Source of the DNA: JBGPQJ01 sp963829485
GTDB taxonomy: Bacteria; Chloroflexota; Anaerolineae; Anaerolineales; Villigracilaceae
Reading direction: 5' to 3'
Length of the DNA stretch: 64,000 nt
Assembly: GCA_963829485.1 (NCBI GenBank)
Contig: CAWHIK010000010.1
Span: 1-64,000, forward strand
A program made the position numbers and the translations under genes. Below the pieces are notes generated by a model that did not search any database, was not told the origin of the DNA, and worked only from the letters and a program-made list of their open reading frames with translations. Positions 16,842 to 25,534 of the stretch are shown here, in pieces; position 1 is the first letter of the stretch; each line of letters opens with the position of its first letter.

Positions 16842-16865
16842 GCCCTTCCGGACTTCTGAAAGGGC
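16842..16865 (-). terminator. Expression-platform terminator of the SAM-I riboswitch
   Basis: On the minus strand GCCCTT-N12-AAGGGC is followed by ATATTCTTTTT, a rho-independent terminator lying between the aptamer and the metK ribosome binding site. SAM binding is expected to let it form and stop transcription. Confidence 0.85.
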
Positions 16866-16888
16866 AATTCGCATCAAGCTCGGCTGCC

Positions 16889-16992
<104 letters not shown>

Positions 16993-17023
16993 CCGTTTAA
17001 GGGCTATTTAATTGTGCGTGCGG

Positions 17024-17052
17024 ATATTATCATAATTGAGGGGGTAAGTCAA
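17024..17052 (-). promoter_or_regulatory. metK promoter TTGACT-N17-TAATAT
   Basis: On the minus strand TTGACT (complement of 17047-17052) and TAATAT (complement of 17024-17029) are spaced by 17 bases, placing the transcript start some 25 bases before the riboswitch aptamer. Confidence 0.65.
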
Positions 17053-17084
17053 CATAAAAACGATTAGTTGCTTACTGCATCCTG

Positions 17085-17489
17085 TCACACTTCCGCGCGC
17101 CGAAGAATGAAAGACCAATACCGAATTTTTTTTGGCAGATGGCTGCCCACCAAGCCAAAAATCAGTGCAGACATTAAACTGATTACTGCCAAATCGGGGC
17201 AGAGAATTGCCAGTATTAAAAGTCCGGCATGAATGAACACCATCAAGCCGCGAATTTGTGTTAGCCAATGTGTGTGATGGATGACTTCGGATGCAATGAG
17301 CATGACCCCGGTAGCCATGGCAAGATGCTGCCAGGGCGCAAGCTGGTCTGCTGGAATCTTGAAAACCGCTCCACCGAACAAAACACTGATCACCAGAACA
17401 TGGGCGGTTCGTAAAGTGATATCCAGAAACCGAATCCATGCTGGGCGCTTGTTTCGCGGCTCGGGGATGGAATTGTTATTTTCACTCAT
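17085..17489 (-). CDS. Four-TM membrane protein, unknown function
   Basis: The 134-residue protein has a hydrophilic N-terminus (about 1-20) and then four hydrophobic segments, starting with FLDITLRTAHVLVISVLFGG. A His pair (EVIHHTHW) lies at the end of the second helix and His/Arg residues recur at helix ends, which would suit metal or haem binding, but I do not recognise the family. It stands alone, reading the same way as and upstream of metK, with the metK promoter and riboswitch between them. Confidence 0.65.
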   Translation of the reverse strand: MSENNNSIPEPRNKRPAWIRFLDITLRTAHVLVISVLFGGAVFKIPADQLAPWQHLAMATGVMLIASEVIHHTHWLTQIRGLMVFIHAGLLILAILCPDLAVISLMSALIFGLVGSHLPKKIRYWSFILRRAEV

Positions 17490-17585
17490 TATTTGATTCT
17501 AATTTGAAATTGCAATTAACGCTTGAAAATCGAATATATGATGAGTTCTTAAAATGACAGTCAATGGCACTTCGCATTAGTCAAA

Positions 17586-18574
17586 TCAGTGTTGCGCTTC
17601 CCAGTCCTTCACTCGTTCTAACAATTCCCCTAACGGATGCAGCTCGGCAACTTGCACACCCAGATTTTTCGTGCGTGTTTCATTGTATTGGAATACCCGG
17701 CTGCCCACAGGGACTTGGCTGGCTTTTCGCCGAAACTCCTCGTGTGAAATGTATCCCGTTAACCAGATGTCCATGCCGTATAGCCAGATGTTGCCCCACT
17801 CAGCCGGCTGGATGAGATACGTCTCCTTGCGTACCGGGCTGTGGATGCCGATCCGCGCGGAGGGGATGCACTTTGCGTGGACATACGCCAGAGAGAAGAA
17901 CGCGTCGCTTAGTTCAATTCGTTTGTGCGGGGGGAGTGTAGCCTGTTCGATGATGAATTCACGCTCGCTGTTCAGCCCGCCTATTTCAACCCCCAGTGGC
18001 TGCTCTCCCTCGCTTTTGAGCGCCAGCCTGCCAAGTGGAGTCCATTGATTGGGCAGGGACCACTCCCTCGGGAATGTGTGCATCAGGTAAACAGGTTGGC
18101 CAGCATCGAATGCCTTGCGCACATCCTCCTGCGAGGCGGCGGTCAGGGTGGAGAGGAAGCCGAAAAGATATAAATCCTGTGCGGTATGAGTCTGCGCGGC
18201 GAACTGGTCGGAAGGGATCAAGGCCGGGGCTTTCAGCAAAACGGACGGGTCGTGACGGATGTCGCTGATCTGCTGCCGGCGGGTGATGAGAAAGCTCTTG
18301 ATGTCGCAGCGATGCCCCCCAGGGAAACGTCATAACGATCGGGTTCAGTAAAGGGAGTTGCGCCTTTCACATCAAACGGAACATCCTGCGCGGTAAGGTA
18401 ATGTCGAAAAGCCAGCTCCACAGCCACGCCGCCGACGATGCGACGCAGGCGCGCGTAAGGCGAACCGCCCATGCGGTTATAGGTGTAATTAAGGGAGCGG
18501 CAGGCGTAGGCGATGCCGCCTTCGGTCAGGTCGGGAGTGAAGGGGAGATGGATGAAATCACTGGCTGAGATCAT
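17586..18574 (-). CDS. Putative type II restriction endonuclease (PD-DxK), frameshifted in a G6 tract
   Basis: The start (ATG at 18572-18574) overlaps the stop of the DNA methyltransferase gene in an ATGA, which points to a restriction partner. Repairing one frameshift in CCCCCC at 18315-18320 (one extra G on the coding strand) joins two frames into about 330 residues and creates TEPDRYDVSLGGHRCDIKSF, a textbook PD-(D/E)xK nuclease core: Pro78-Asp79, then Asp91-Ile-Lys93 on the next strand, with a candidate preceding-helix Glu in VAVELAFRHY. The C-terminal part (from MLKAPALIPSDQF) is largely beta/helical with no motif I recognise. The recognition site cannot be predicted. If the G6 tract is real, the gene is off in this assembly. 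Confidence 0.65.
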
Positions 18575-19398
18575 GTCCGGTCAGCGGGCGACAAGTCGTT
18601 GCGGAATTGTAGACAGTAGTGGTGAAAAGTGTTACTCACCCAGGCGGAACCGAGTCCGTACGGCGCGAGAGACTGGTTGTCCTGCAGCCAAAGTTTTTCA
18701 TCTTTGAGGGTATAGATTTTCCCAAGCTCGCGAGAAAGATCCCAGGCGAGAGGATAGATCTTTCCACCCTTCTTCACGTTCTTGACGATGATCGTCAGGT
18801 AGGCTTTTTCACGCAGAAGCGGTTTCAGCCCGGCGTAGATGGCGACCAGCTTCGATAGAAATTCTTCGTAGTCATGGAGATTGCCAACGTCGTTCGGGTC
18901 GTCCGAGTAGAACACATCCAGTTCGGATGCGGCGCGGCGCTTCTTTTGTGTCTCAGCCCCTTTAGCGTGGAGCATGTCCCAGTAGGGCGGGGAGGTGAGG
19001 ACGTAGTCCACGACGGGAATCGGGTAGGTGCTGGCAAGGAGGGCGTCGCCGGTGATGATTTCAGATTTTAATTTGGAGATTGAGTTGCCGAGAGATTGAC
19101 GTTCTTCGGCAATGACATTGCGCGCGATGTCGGCATATTTCGAGTTGAGTTCGATGCCGAAGGAGTTCCTTCCGCAGCGTAAAGCCGCAACCAGCGTGGA
19201 ACCGGTCCCGGCCATCGGATCGAGCACGGTCTGACCTTTTTTGGTGAAGAACTCGATGAACTCCTGCGCCATCGTTTCGGGGAATTTGGCGGGGTGGCGC
19301 AGGACGCCTTTCTTACGAGGCGGAGGGTTGTGGATGAACCAGGATTTCTGGAACTTCAGCCAGGTCTTGGAGTCGAGGTCGTTGAGTTTGTTGGGCAT
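18571..19398 (-). CDS. DNA (amino)methyltransferase, N4-cytosine type
   Basis: The 275-residue protein has the amino-MTase motifs in the order X, I, IV: HPAKFPETMAQEFIEF (motif X), VLDPMAGTGSTLVAALRCGR (motif I FxGxG region, about 58-77) and LTSPPYWDML (motif IV, about 133-142). SPPYW is the usual form in m4C enzymes. The target-recognition region is between or after these motifs, around 143-175. It overlaps the downstream PD-DxK gene by four bases, forming a type II R-M operon; a lipoprotein gene lies 14 bases upstream. Confidence 0.85.
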   Translation of the reverse strand: MPNKLNDLDSKTWLKFQKSWFIHNPPPRKKGVLRHPAKFPETMAQEFIEFFTKKGQTVLDPMAGTGSTLVAALRCGRNSFGIELNSKYADIARNVIAEERQSLGNSISKLKSEIITGDALLASTYPIPVVDYVLTSPPYWDMLHAKGAETQKKRRAASELDVFYSDDPNDVGNLHDYEEFLSKLVAIYAGLKPLLREKAYLTIIVKNVKKGGKIYPLAWDLSRELGKIYTLKDEKLWLQDNQSLAPYGLGSAWVSNTFHHYCLQFRNDLSPADRT

Positions 19399-19412
19399 GA
19401 TTCTCTCAGGGT

Positions 19413-20261
19413 TCAGGGAGTTGGTCTCGGGGTGCGTGTAGGCTTCGGTGTCTTGGATGCGGTCGGGGTCGGCGTGGGGCTGGCATACACCACTTCGCTC
19501 ACCACCAAATCGGAGAAGGATACGCTGACAGCTTTCTCCCCGCCGGAGCGGGCAAAGAATCCGAGCGTGCCTTTGCCAAACAGCGGATCAGTGACTGTGA
19601 ACTGGTAGCGCCCGTTGAGGAAGAAGCGGAATTCATTGTCCACCGCCCAGACGCCCATGCGAACCTCGCCGGGCGAGCCGGGAGGCGCATCGCCGGAGGG
19701 AACGGCAGGCTGGAGAGGGGAAGACGTGCCCGTGCGGACGCGGTCCACGCGCTCGGTGCCGTCGCAGGTGAGAGCGTAACGGTAGTAGTCCATTCCCGAT
19801 GCGGTGCGGAAGAGGATTCCATAATCATCCTGCCCGCTGCACAGGGAAGTGCGGGCAGTCACCTCGGCGTAGAAATTGTTCAGAAGCGGTTCGTCGCGCA
19901 ATGTCATCATGGAGGCGCCGGGCGCGCGAACGACGAGAATCAGCCGGTTACCCTCGATGATGGACGCTGCCTGGGCGGAGCTGGAAATCTGCCAGTGGGA
20001 GGGTTCGGAGAAATCATCGCTGAAGATCACGCCCGTCAGGCCGGGCAGTTCGTTGAGGGTGGCAGTGGGAGCCTGGGTGGGCGCAGCAGTCGGGGTGTCG
20101 GTCGGAGGGAACCAGACGATGGTGGGCGTCTCTGTCTGTAAAACGGGTTCCACCGGCGGGGGAGTCGGCTCTGTGGCGTTAGTCCCCAAAGATTGACACG
20201 CTGCCAGCGCGAACGCCAGCATCGGCAGGAGAGACCATCCGGGGAAGAGTCGCTTCGTCAT
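19413..20261 (-). CDS. Lipoprotein with concanavalin-like (DUF1080/LamG-like) domain
   Basis: It has a lipoprotein signal with lipobox LAAC (Cys about 20), a Thr/Pro tether to about residue 65, then a jelly-roll-like domain that begins GVIFSDDFSEPSHWQIS, typical of family-16/DUF1080-like concanavalin folds that open with the DDF motif, and contains YGILFRTASGMDYYRYALTC. The C-terminus is a Thr/Pro/Lys tail. A carbohydrate-binding surface role is likely but no catalytic residues can be named. The start at 20261 gives a proper signal peptide; the frame is open to 20348. Confidence 0.7.
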   Translation of the reverse strand: MTKRLFPGWSLLPMLAFALAACQSLGTNATEPTPPPVEPVLQTETPTIVWFPPTDTPTAAPTQAPTATLNELPGLTGVIFSDDFSEPSHWQISSSAQAASIIEGNRLILVVRAPGASMMTLRDEPLLNNFYAEVTARTSLCSGQDDYGILFRTASGMDYYRYALTCDGTERVDRVRTGTSSPLQPAVPSGDAPPGSPGEVRMGVWAVDNEFRFFLNGRYQFTVTDPLFGKGTLGFFARSGGEKAVSVSFSDLVVSEVVYASPTPTPTASKTPKPTRTPRPTP

Positions 20262-20362
20262 GTGAGTTTTATCGCTCTGGGTGATAACAATTAGCGGGGT
20301 ACAATTCCAGCAGGCTGTTGTACAATTTGAGTGCGTTGATTCTAGCATACAAGGAGCAAAGC

Positions 20363-21379
20363 ATGAGTGAAAAAGCCGTCCTGGTCACCGGGGCATGCGG
20401 TGAGATCGGTCAGGCGCTGGTACAGCAGCTTGCGAGCCGCGGGGGATACCGCATCGTCACCGCCGACATCGCGCCGCTGCCGGAGGCGATCAAGTCGCTG
20501 GTGGCGGAGCACGTCCAGGGGGACCTGGTCAACCGCATCAAGCAGTTTTACGATTACGATTTCGACATCATCTTCCACCTGGCGGCTTCGCTCTCGTCCA
20601 AGGCGGAAGTCGCGACCGAGGAGGCCCACCGCATCAACGTCGAAGGGACGATGCAGCTGCTGATGCTGGCGGCCTACCGCTCCGAGAAGTACAACAAGGC
20701 GGTCAAGTTCCTGTTCCCCAGCTCGATCGCCGCCTACGGCTTCCCGAACCTGGAGGCCAAGACAAGCCGCGGGGGTGGTCAAGGAGGACGAGTGCAACAC
20801 GCCGCACACGATGTACGGCTGCAACAAGCTTTACTGCGAAAAACTGGGGATGTATTACAGCCGCTACAACGGACAGCGCCACCTCGACCCGCACCCGCCG
20901 GTGATGTGCGACTTCCGCGCCATCCGCTTCCCCGGGCTGATCAGCGCCTTCACCCTGCCCAGCGGCGGGACAAGCGATTACGGTCCCGAGATGCTGCATG
21001 CCGCCGCGCAAGGCAAGCCCTACGCATGCTTCGTGCGCGAGGATACGAAGATCTCGTTCATGGCCATGCCCGATGCGATCAAGTCCCTGTTGATGCTGAC
21101 GGAGGTCGCCGCGCGAGAAGCTCTCGAGCATGGTCTACAACATCGCCGCGTTTGCGCTGACGGCGGGCGAGTTCCGCGAGCGGGCGGTGAAGGCTTTCCC
21201 CGGCGCGAAGATCACCTTCGCGGCCGAACCCGCGCCGGCAGGGCATCGTCAATTCGTGGCCGGAGGACGTGGACGATTCGCTCGCCCGCGCTGACTGGGG
21301 CTGGAAGCCCGATTACGATGTGGATGCGTTCTTCGAGGAGTATTTTCTGCCGGAGATAAGAAAGAGATATGGAAAGTAG
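20363..21379 (+). CDS. NAD-dependent epimerase/L-threonine dehydrogenase-like SDR, three or more frameshifts
   Basis: An AAGGAGC site precedes the ATG. The N-terminus carries the extended-SDR Rossmann motif LVTGACGEIGQALVQQL (about 6-22), HLAASLSSKAE and FLFPSSIAAYGFP (active-site Ser strand). After a shift near 20765 the next frame continues with TMYGCNKLYCEKLGMYYSRY (YxxxK catalytic pair), FRAIRFPGLISAF and GGTSDYGPEMLHAAAQGKPY, which match SDR-type threonine 3-dehydrogenases. Further shifts occur near 21115 and 21240; the protein ends RKRYGK at 21379. The full length, about 338 residues, is normal for the family, so the breaks are probably technical. TDH-like activity (NAD+ oxidation of L-threonine) is likely but sugar epimerase is possible. 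Confidence 0.75.
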
Positions 21380-21385
21380 AAATCA

Positions 21386-21409
21386 AATCCCCGCCGTAAG
21401 GCGGGGATT
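21386..21409. terminator. Bidirectional terminator
   Basis: AATCCCCGCC (21386-21395) and GGCGGGGATT (21400-21409) form a 10-bp stem with loop GTAA between the convergent epimerase and purA genes. Confidence 0.8.
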
Positions 21410-21415
21410 GTTATC

Positions 21416-22709
21416 TCAATTGAATTGAACCACCTGCTCCCGCTCTGGTCCCACCGAGACCAGGCTTACCGGAACACCTGCCAGTATGCTGATGCGCGTC
21501 AAGTAGTCTCTTGCTGCCTTGGGCAAGTCTTCCATGCGGCGGGCGCCGCTGACGTCTTCTGTCCAGCCGGGGAGGTCTTCGTAGACCGGCTCGAAGGCTT
21601 CGAGAGCCGATGGTCCGAATGGCAGATCGGAGTAAGTCTTCCCGTCGCGTTTGTATCCCACGCATAATTTGAGCGTCTCAAACCCCGAAAGGATGTCGAG
21701 CTTGGTGATGACCAGCTCGGTCAGGCCGTTGATGCGCACCGCATAGCGCAGCAGCACCCCGTCCAGCCAGCCGACGCGGCGTGGACGTCCGGTGGTCGTG
21801 CCGTATTCGTCCCAGGGATTCGCGCCTGTTCCGCGCAGGCGCAGTGCCAGGTCGTCGAACACCTCGGTGGGGAAGGGTCCCGACCCGACGCGCGTCTGGA
21901 AGGCTTTGCATACGCCGGTCACACGAGCATCCACTGCGGTGTTGAGTCCAAGCCCGAGACCGGTCAGCACACCGGGGGCGGTGGTGGATGAACTGGTCAC
22001 GAAGGGGTAGGTACCGTGGTCGATATCGAGCAGCGTCCCTTGCGCGCCTTCGGCCAGGACGGATTTCCCCTCTGAGAGCGCCAGTGCCAGTTCTGTTGAC
22101 GTATCGAACACGTACGGGGCAATGGTTTCCGCATAGGTTTTGAACGTCATCCAGGATCGGTGGGATATCCAACTCAGGTGCGCTGAGCTGGACAAGGCTT
22201 TTGTTGGCATCAGTCAGGTGCACGGTAAGTTTTTCGCCAAAATCGGGAGCGAGCATGTCCGCGATGCGCAGGCCGCTGCGGGATACCTTGTCGGTGTAAG
22301 CCGGACCAATTCCGCGACCCGTGGTGCCGATGCTGCCCTTGCCGCGCGCAAATTCCTGGGCGGCATCCAATGCCTGGTGGGCGGGGGTGAGCAGGTGCGC
22401 GGCATGCGAAATACGCAGATTTTGGGGGGTCACTTCAATGCCAAGGGAGCGCAGCATATCCATCTCCGCCAAAAGCGACTTGGGGTTGATGACCATCCCG
22501 CTGCCCAGCACAGCAATCGCGTTCGGATGAAGGATTCCTGAAGGGATAAGGTGAAGTTTGAAAAGTTGGCTGCCCACCGTAACCGAATGTCCTGCGTTGT
22601 CCCCGCCGTTGTAGCGTGCGACGTAATCCGCGTGGGCGGCGAACCAGTCCACGATGCGTCCCTTTCCTTCGTCCCCCCACTGTGTGCCGACTATGACCTG
22701 GAGTGACAT
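21416..22709 (-). CDS. purA: Adenylosuccinate synthetase, one frameshift
   Basis: This is the purine-biosynthesis enzyme converting IMP and aspartate to adenylosuccinate with GTP. The N-terminus VIVGTQWGDEGKGRIVDW contains the GDEGKG P-loop and active-site Asp; GSIGTTGRGIGPAYTDKVSR and KSVLAEGAQGTLLDIDHGTY follow, the latter in a second frame after a shift near 22150. The C-terminus ends with SLVSVGPEREQVVQFN, typical of the family. Together the frames cover the expected about 430 residues. As an essential single-copy gene it argues that the frameshift is a sequence error. Confidence 0.92.
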
Positions 22710-22933
22710 TTAGTTTCTCCTGAATGAAGTGTGAGAATATTATAACAGCCGCATATTTTTAAGCTGAAAGATTTTTCCCATCCCCCTAACCCCCTTCCTG
22801 ATGGAAGGGGGAAAAGTAGCCAAAAAAGTCAGAATAGGAAATGGAAAATATAGCATTGGCTGATCCGGTATTGCAATCCACCCTCGGTGAGCCGGCTTTA
22901 TTGTGATGTTATAATCTTTGACAGGGTACTTCC
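22710..22933. other. Intergenic region with G/C hairpin and -10 element
   Basis: CCCCCTTCC (22790-22798) and GGAAGGGGG (22803-22811) form a strong hairpin followed by AAAAG. TATAAT at 22910-22915, only 18 bases before the ATG of the LysM gene, is a likely -10. No gene is seen. Confidence 0.5.
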
Positions 22934-23758
22934 ATGGCGAAAAAATTCTTTGCAATCGTTCTGTTCATCTTTATCCTTCTGGCCATGCGGACGGCACTCG
23001 ACGTGCAGGCCTCATCCGAAGGGCAGGTGCTGCAATATGCGACGCCTACGCCGGGTTCGGACGGCCGCATCGTTTACATCGTCCAGGCGGGGAACTCGTG
23101 CCTGCGCATTTCCCTGCTGACCGGCGTGACCGTGGACCAGATCCGTTCGTTGAACCGGCTGAACGAGAATTGCGACCTGCGCGAAGGCCTTGAACTGCTA
23201 ATCGGTTTTGGCGGACCCTCGGCCAGCTCCCCAACCCCCGGTCCATCGCCCACGCCAACCGAGGTGCTGCCGACTCCCACCCCGGTCAGCGGCGGGTTGG
23301 CGCAGATCTGTGTGCTGCTGTACGAGGACGTGGACGGCGACGGTAAACGCCAGGAGACGGAACCGGCCATCGCCGGCGGCGCGGTCAGTGTGACCAACCT
23401 CAAGGGAGGATATTCCCAGACCTTGAACACGATTCCGGGCGACCCCGAAGCTGAGTTCCAGGGAACATGCTTCACCGATGTCCCACAGGGAGAATACACC
23501 GTCAGCGTGGGTATCCCGGACGGATATAATGCCACGACGGCATTGGATTACAACTTGATCGGTGCGAACAAAGTCCAGGCCGGGAACACAGTCTACCTGC
23601 CGTTTGGCGCACAGCCGGGCAGTGTCCCCACGGTTAACCCTGCCGTGGAGAGCCGTTCGCCAACGATTGCCATCGTCGGCGCGTTGATGCTGGTCGTCGC
23701 CGGCGGGTTATTCTGGTATGCGAGGCGGATGACGTCTGGGCCGAAGAGATATAAATAG
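22934..23758 (+). CDS. Secreted LysM protein with SdrD-B-like domain and C-terminal membrane anchor
   Basis: A signal peptide (FFAIVLFIFILLAM) is followed by a LysM domain (about 40-95: IVYIVQAGNSCLRISLLTGV, then IRSLNRLNENCDLREGLEL), which binds peptidoglycan or chitin-like glycans. After a Thr/Pro linker, a Cna-B/SdrD-B-like beta-sandwich begins ICVLLYEDVDGDGKRQETEP and contains a Ca-type DxDxDG motif. The protein ends with a single TM helix (IAIVGALMLVVAGGLFWYA) and a short basic tail, so it is held at the outer face of the membrane. No LPxTG sorting motif is present. Confidence 0.8.
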   Translation: MAKKFFAIVLFIFILLAMRTALDVQASSEGQVLQYATPTPGSDGRIVYIVQAGNSCLRISLLTGVTVDQIRSLNRLNENCDLREGLELLIGFGGPSASSPTPGPSPTPTEVLPTPTPVSGGLAQICVLLYEDVDGDGKRQETEPAIAGGAVSVTNLKGGYSQTLNTIPGDPEAEFQGTCFTDVPQGEYTVSVGIPDGYNATTALDYNLIGANKVQAGNTVYLPFGAQPGSVPTVNPAVESRSPTIAIVGALMLVVAGGLFWYARRMTSGPKRYK

Positions 23759-23788
23759 AACTTAGAGAGTAGAGAAGAGATAATTGGT

Positions 23789-23822
23789 AACCCCTTCCGG
23801 GTCGATAAATCGGAAGGGGTTT
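23789..23822. terminator. Terminator between LysM and HIT genes
   Basis: AACCCCTTCCG (23789-23799) pairs with CGGAAGGGGTT (23811-23821) and is followed by TTTCTT. It ends the LysM transcript and can also act on the convergent HIT gene. Confidence 0.85.
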
Positions 23823-23825
23823 TTC

Positions 23826-24183
23826 TTATCCCATCGGGTGTTTCATGCGCTGTCCGCCGATGAGATGGAAGTGCATGTGGAAAACGGTCTGTCCGCCGTG
23901 GACGCCGGTGTTGTTGATGATGCGGAACCCTTGCGAGTCAATGCCTTCGCGTTCTGCAAGCATCCGCGCCACGGAGAAGATGTGCCCGACCAACACTTCG
24001 TCATATGGGCTCAAGTTGGTTGACAGAGGCGATATGCTTGTTCGGCACGATCAGGATATGCGTCGGCGCGACGGGGTGCAGGTCGCGGAAAGCCGTCACC
24101 TGCTCATCGTGATAGAGGATCGTGGCAGGGGAACTGCCAGCAACGATTTTGCAGAAGACACAATCAGGGTTGATGGTATTCAT
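23826..24183 (-). CDS. HIT-family nucleotide hydrolase (HINT type), one frameshift
   Basis: The N-terminal half reads DCVFCKIVAGSSPATILYHD, then PVAPTHILIVPNKHIASVN, typical of HINT/PKCI proteins including the zinc-site CxxC. A shift near 24010 leads to a second frame ending with the catalytic signature HMHFHLIGGQRMKHPMG, the HxHxH motif that gives the family its name. The joined protein is about 118 residues, the usual length. Such enzymes hydrolyse adenosine phosphoramidates. The start at 24183 is chosen because it gives MNTINPDCVFC; an upstream extension shows no similarity. Confidence 0.85.
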
Positions 24184-24251
24184 ATAGGCTGCCATTCTTG
24201 CGAAGATGTGGGTGGCGTATGCTTTCACGAAAAGAATTCTACCTGAAAACA

Positions 24252-24282
24252 AAGTAGGTCACGTTTAAAACGTGACCTACTT
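24252..24282. repeat. Dispersed palindrome, copy 1 (GGTCACGTTT family)
   Basis: A perfect 31-base palindrome with 15-base arms, AAGTAGGTCACGTTT and its inverse around a single A. On the minus strand it is followed by TGTTTTCAGG and can terminate the ino1 transcript. Related copies lie at 36503, 37875 and 40855. Confidence 0.8.
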
Positions 24283-24311
24283 ATCTCTATTATCTAATCC
24301 CTATTTTCTGG

Positions 24312-25394
24312 CTACTTATTCGACTCGCCCTTGATGAACGCTTCCGTCATTTCGCGGCAGATGTTGTCTTTGAACTGCTTGGGCGGGGTTTTGAAAAAGT
24401 AGGACGAGGGTCCGATGATCGGGCCGGACAGCTTGCGGTCCAGCGCGAGCTTGGCGCAGCGCACCGCGTCGATGATCACACCGGCCGAGTTGGGGCTGTC
24501 CCACACTTCCAGCTTGGCTTCCAGGTTGAGCGGCACCTCGCCGAAGGTCGTGCCCTCCATGCGGATGTAGCACCACTTGCGGTCGCTCAGCCACGGCACG
24601 TAGTCCGAAGGTCCCACATGGATATCATCCGGAGCGATCGGGTAAGGGATCATGCTCGTCACTGCGCCGGTCTTGGAGATCTTCTTGCTCTCGAGGCGCT
24701 CGCGCTCAAGCATGTTGAGGAAGTCGGTGTTGCCGCCAAAGTTGAGCTGGTAGGTGCGGTCAATTTTCACGCCTCGGTCCACGAACAGGCTGGTGATCAC
24801 GCGGTGCAGAATGGTTGCGCCGACCTGGGACTTGATATCGTCGCCCAGCACCGGCAGGCCGGCGTCGCGGAAGCGTCCCGCCCAGTAATCGGACGAGGCG
24901 ATGAACACCGGGATCGCGTTGACGAAAGCGCAGCCCGCCTCGATGATCTGTTCCACGTACCACTTGGTGGCCATTTCAGAGCCGACCGGCAGGTAGGAGA
25001 CCACTACATCGGTTTTTGTTTCCTTGAGCAGCTTGACGATGTCTGCGGTGGGTCCCGGGGCTTTCTTGATCACGCCCGAGAGATATTTTCCCAGCCCGTC
25101 GTGGGTCATACCGCGTACGACCGGAACTCCCATGTTGGGCACGTCGCAGAACTTGTAGGTGTTGTTCGGCTCGGCGAAGATGGCCTCCGACATGTCCTTG
25201 CCGACCTTGGTGGCGTTGATGTCGATGCCAAGGGTGAAGACGATATCCTTGATGTGGTAGCCGGCCAGGTTGACGTGCATCAGACCCGGCACGGTGGCGT
25301 CATCGGGCGTCTTCTTATAGAATTGAACGCCCTGCACCAGGGATGAGGCGCAGTTCCCCACGCCGATAATTGCAACACGGACTTTCTTGCTCAT
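24312..25394 (-). CDS. ino1: myo-Inositol-1-phosphate synthase
   Basis: The 360-residue protein matches the short prokaryotic MIPS form. It would convert glucose-6-phosphate to inositol-3-phosphate with NAD+. The Rossmann start VRVAIIGVGNCASSLVQGVQ (about 5-24), the DINATKVGKD segment, SYLPVGSEMATKWYVEQIIE, LPVLGDDIKSQVGATILHR (about 182-200) and the signature QLNFGGNTDFLNML (about 218-231) are all present. The C-terminal PNSAGVIIDAVRCAKLALDR segment completes the family core. The product could feed inositol-phospholipid or compatible-solute synthesis. It is divergent from the histidine kinase gene. Confidence 0.95.
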   Translation of the reverse strand: MSKKVRVAIIGVGNCASSLVQGVQFYKKTPDDATVPGLMHVNLAGYHIKDIVFTLGIDINATKVGKDMSEAIFAEPNNTYKFCDVPNMGVPVVRGMTHDGLGKYLSGVIKKAPGPTADIVKLLKETKTDVVVSYLPVGSEMATKWYVEQIIEAGCAFVNAIPVFIASSDYWAGRFRDAGLPVLGDDIKSQVGATILHRVITSLFVDRGVKIDRTYQLNFGGNTDFLNMLERERLESKKISKTGAVTSMIPYPIAPDDIHVGPSDYVPWLSDRKWCYIRMEGTTFGEVPLNLEAKLEVWDSPNSAGVIIDAVRCAKLALDRKLSGPIIGPSSYFFKTPPKQFKDNICREMTEAFIKGESNK

Positions 25395-25452
25395 TGATTT
25401 TTATTCTCCTTATCAGAGTTGATATGCGGTTTTACCCGAAAGTTGCCTATGC

Positions 25453-25458
25453 TATAAT
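25453..25458 (+). promoter_or_regulatory. Extended -10 element TGCTATAAT of the histidine kinase gene
   Basis: TATAAT with a TG one base upstream lies 76 bases before the chosen start at 25535, in the divergent region between ino1 and the kinase. Confidence 0.5.
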
Positions 25459-25534
25459 CTTACTACATCTGGATGCCGTAATATATTTGAATTTTTTAAT
25501 CTGGATGAACCAGGTATTGCCCCTCAGGTGGGAT

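Noticed and set aside
24618..25346. 242-codon plus-strand frame opposite ino1
   Set aside because: Antisense of a clear inositol-phosphate synthase; no similarity of its own.
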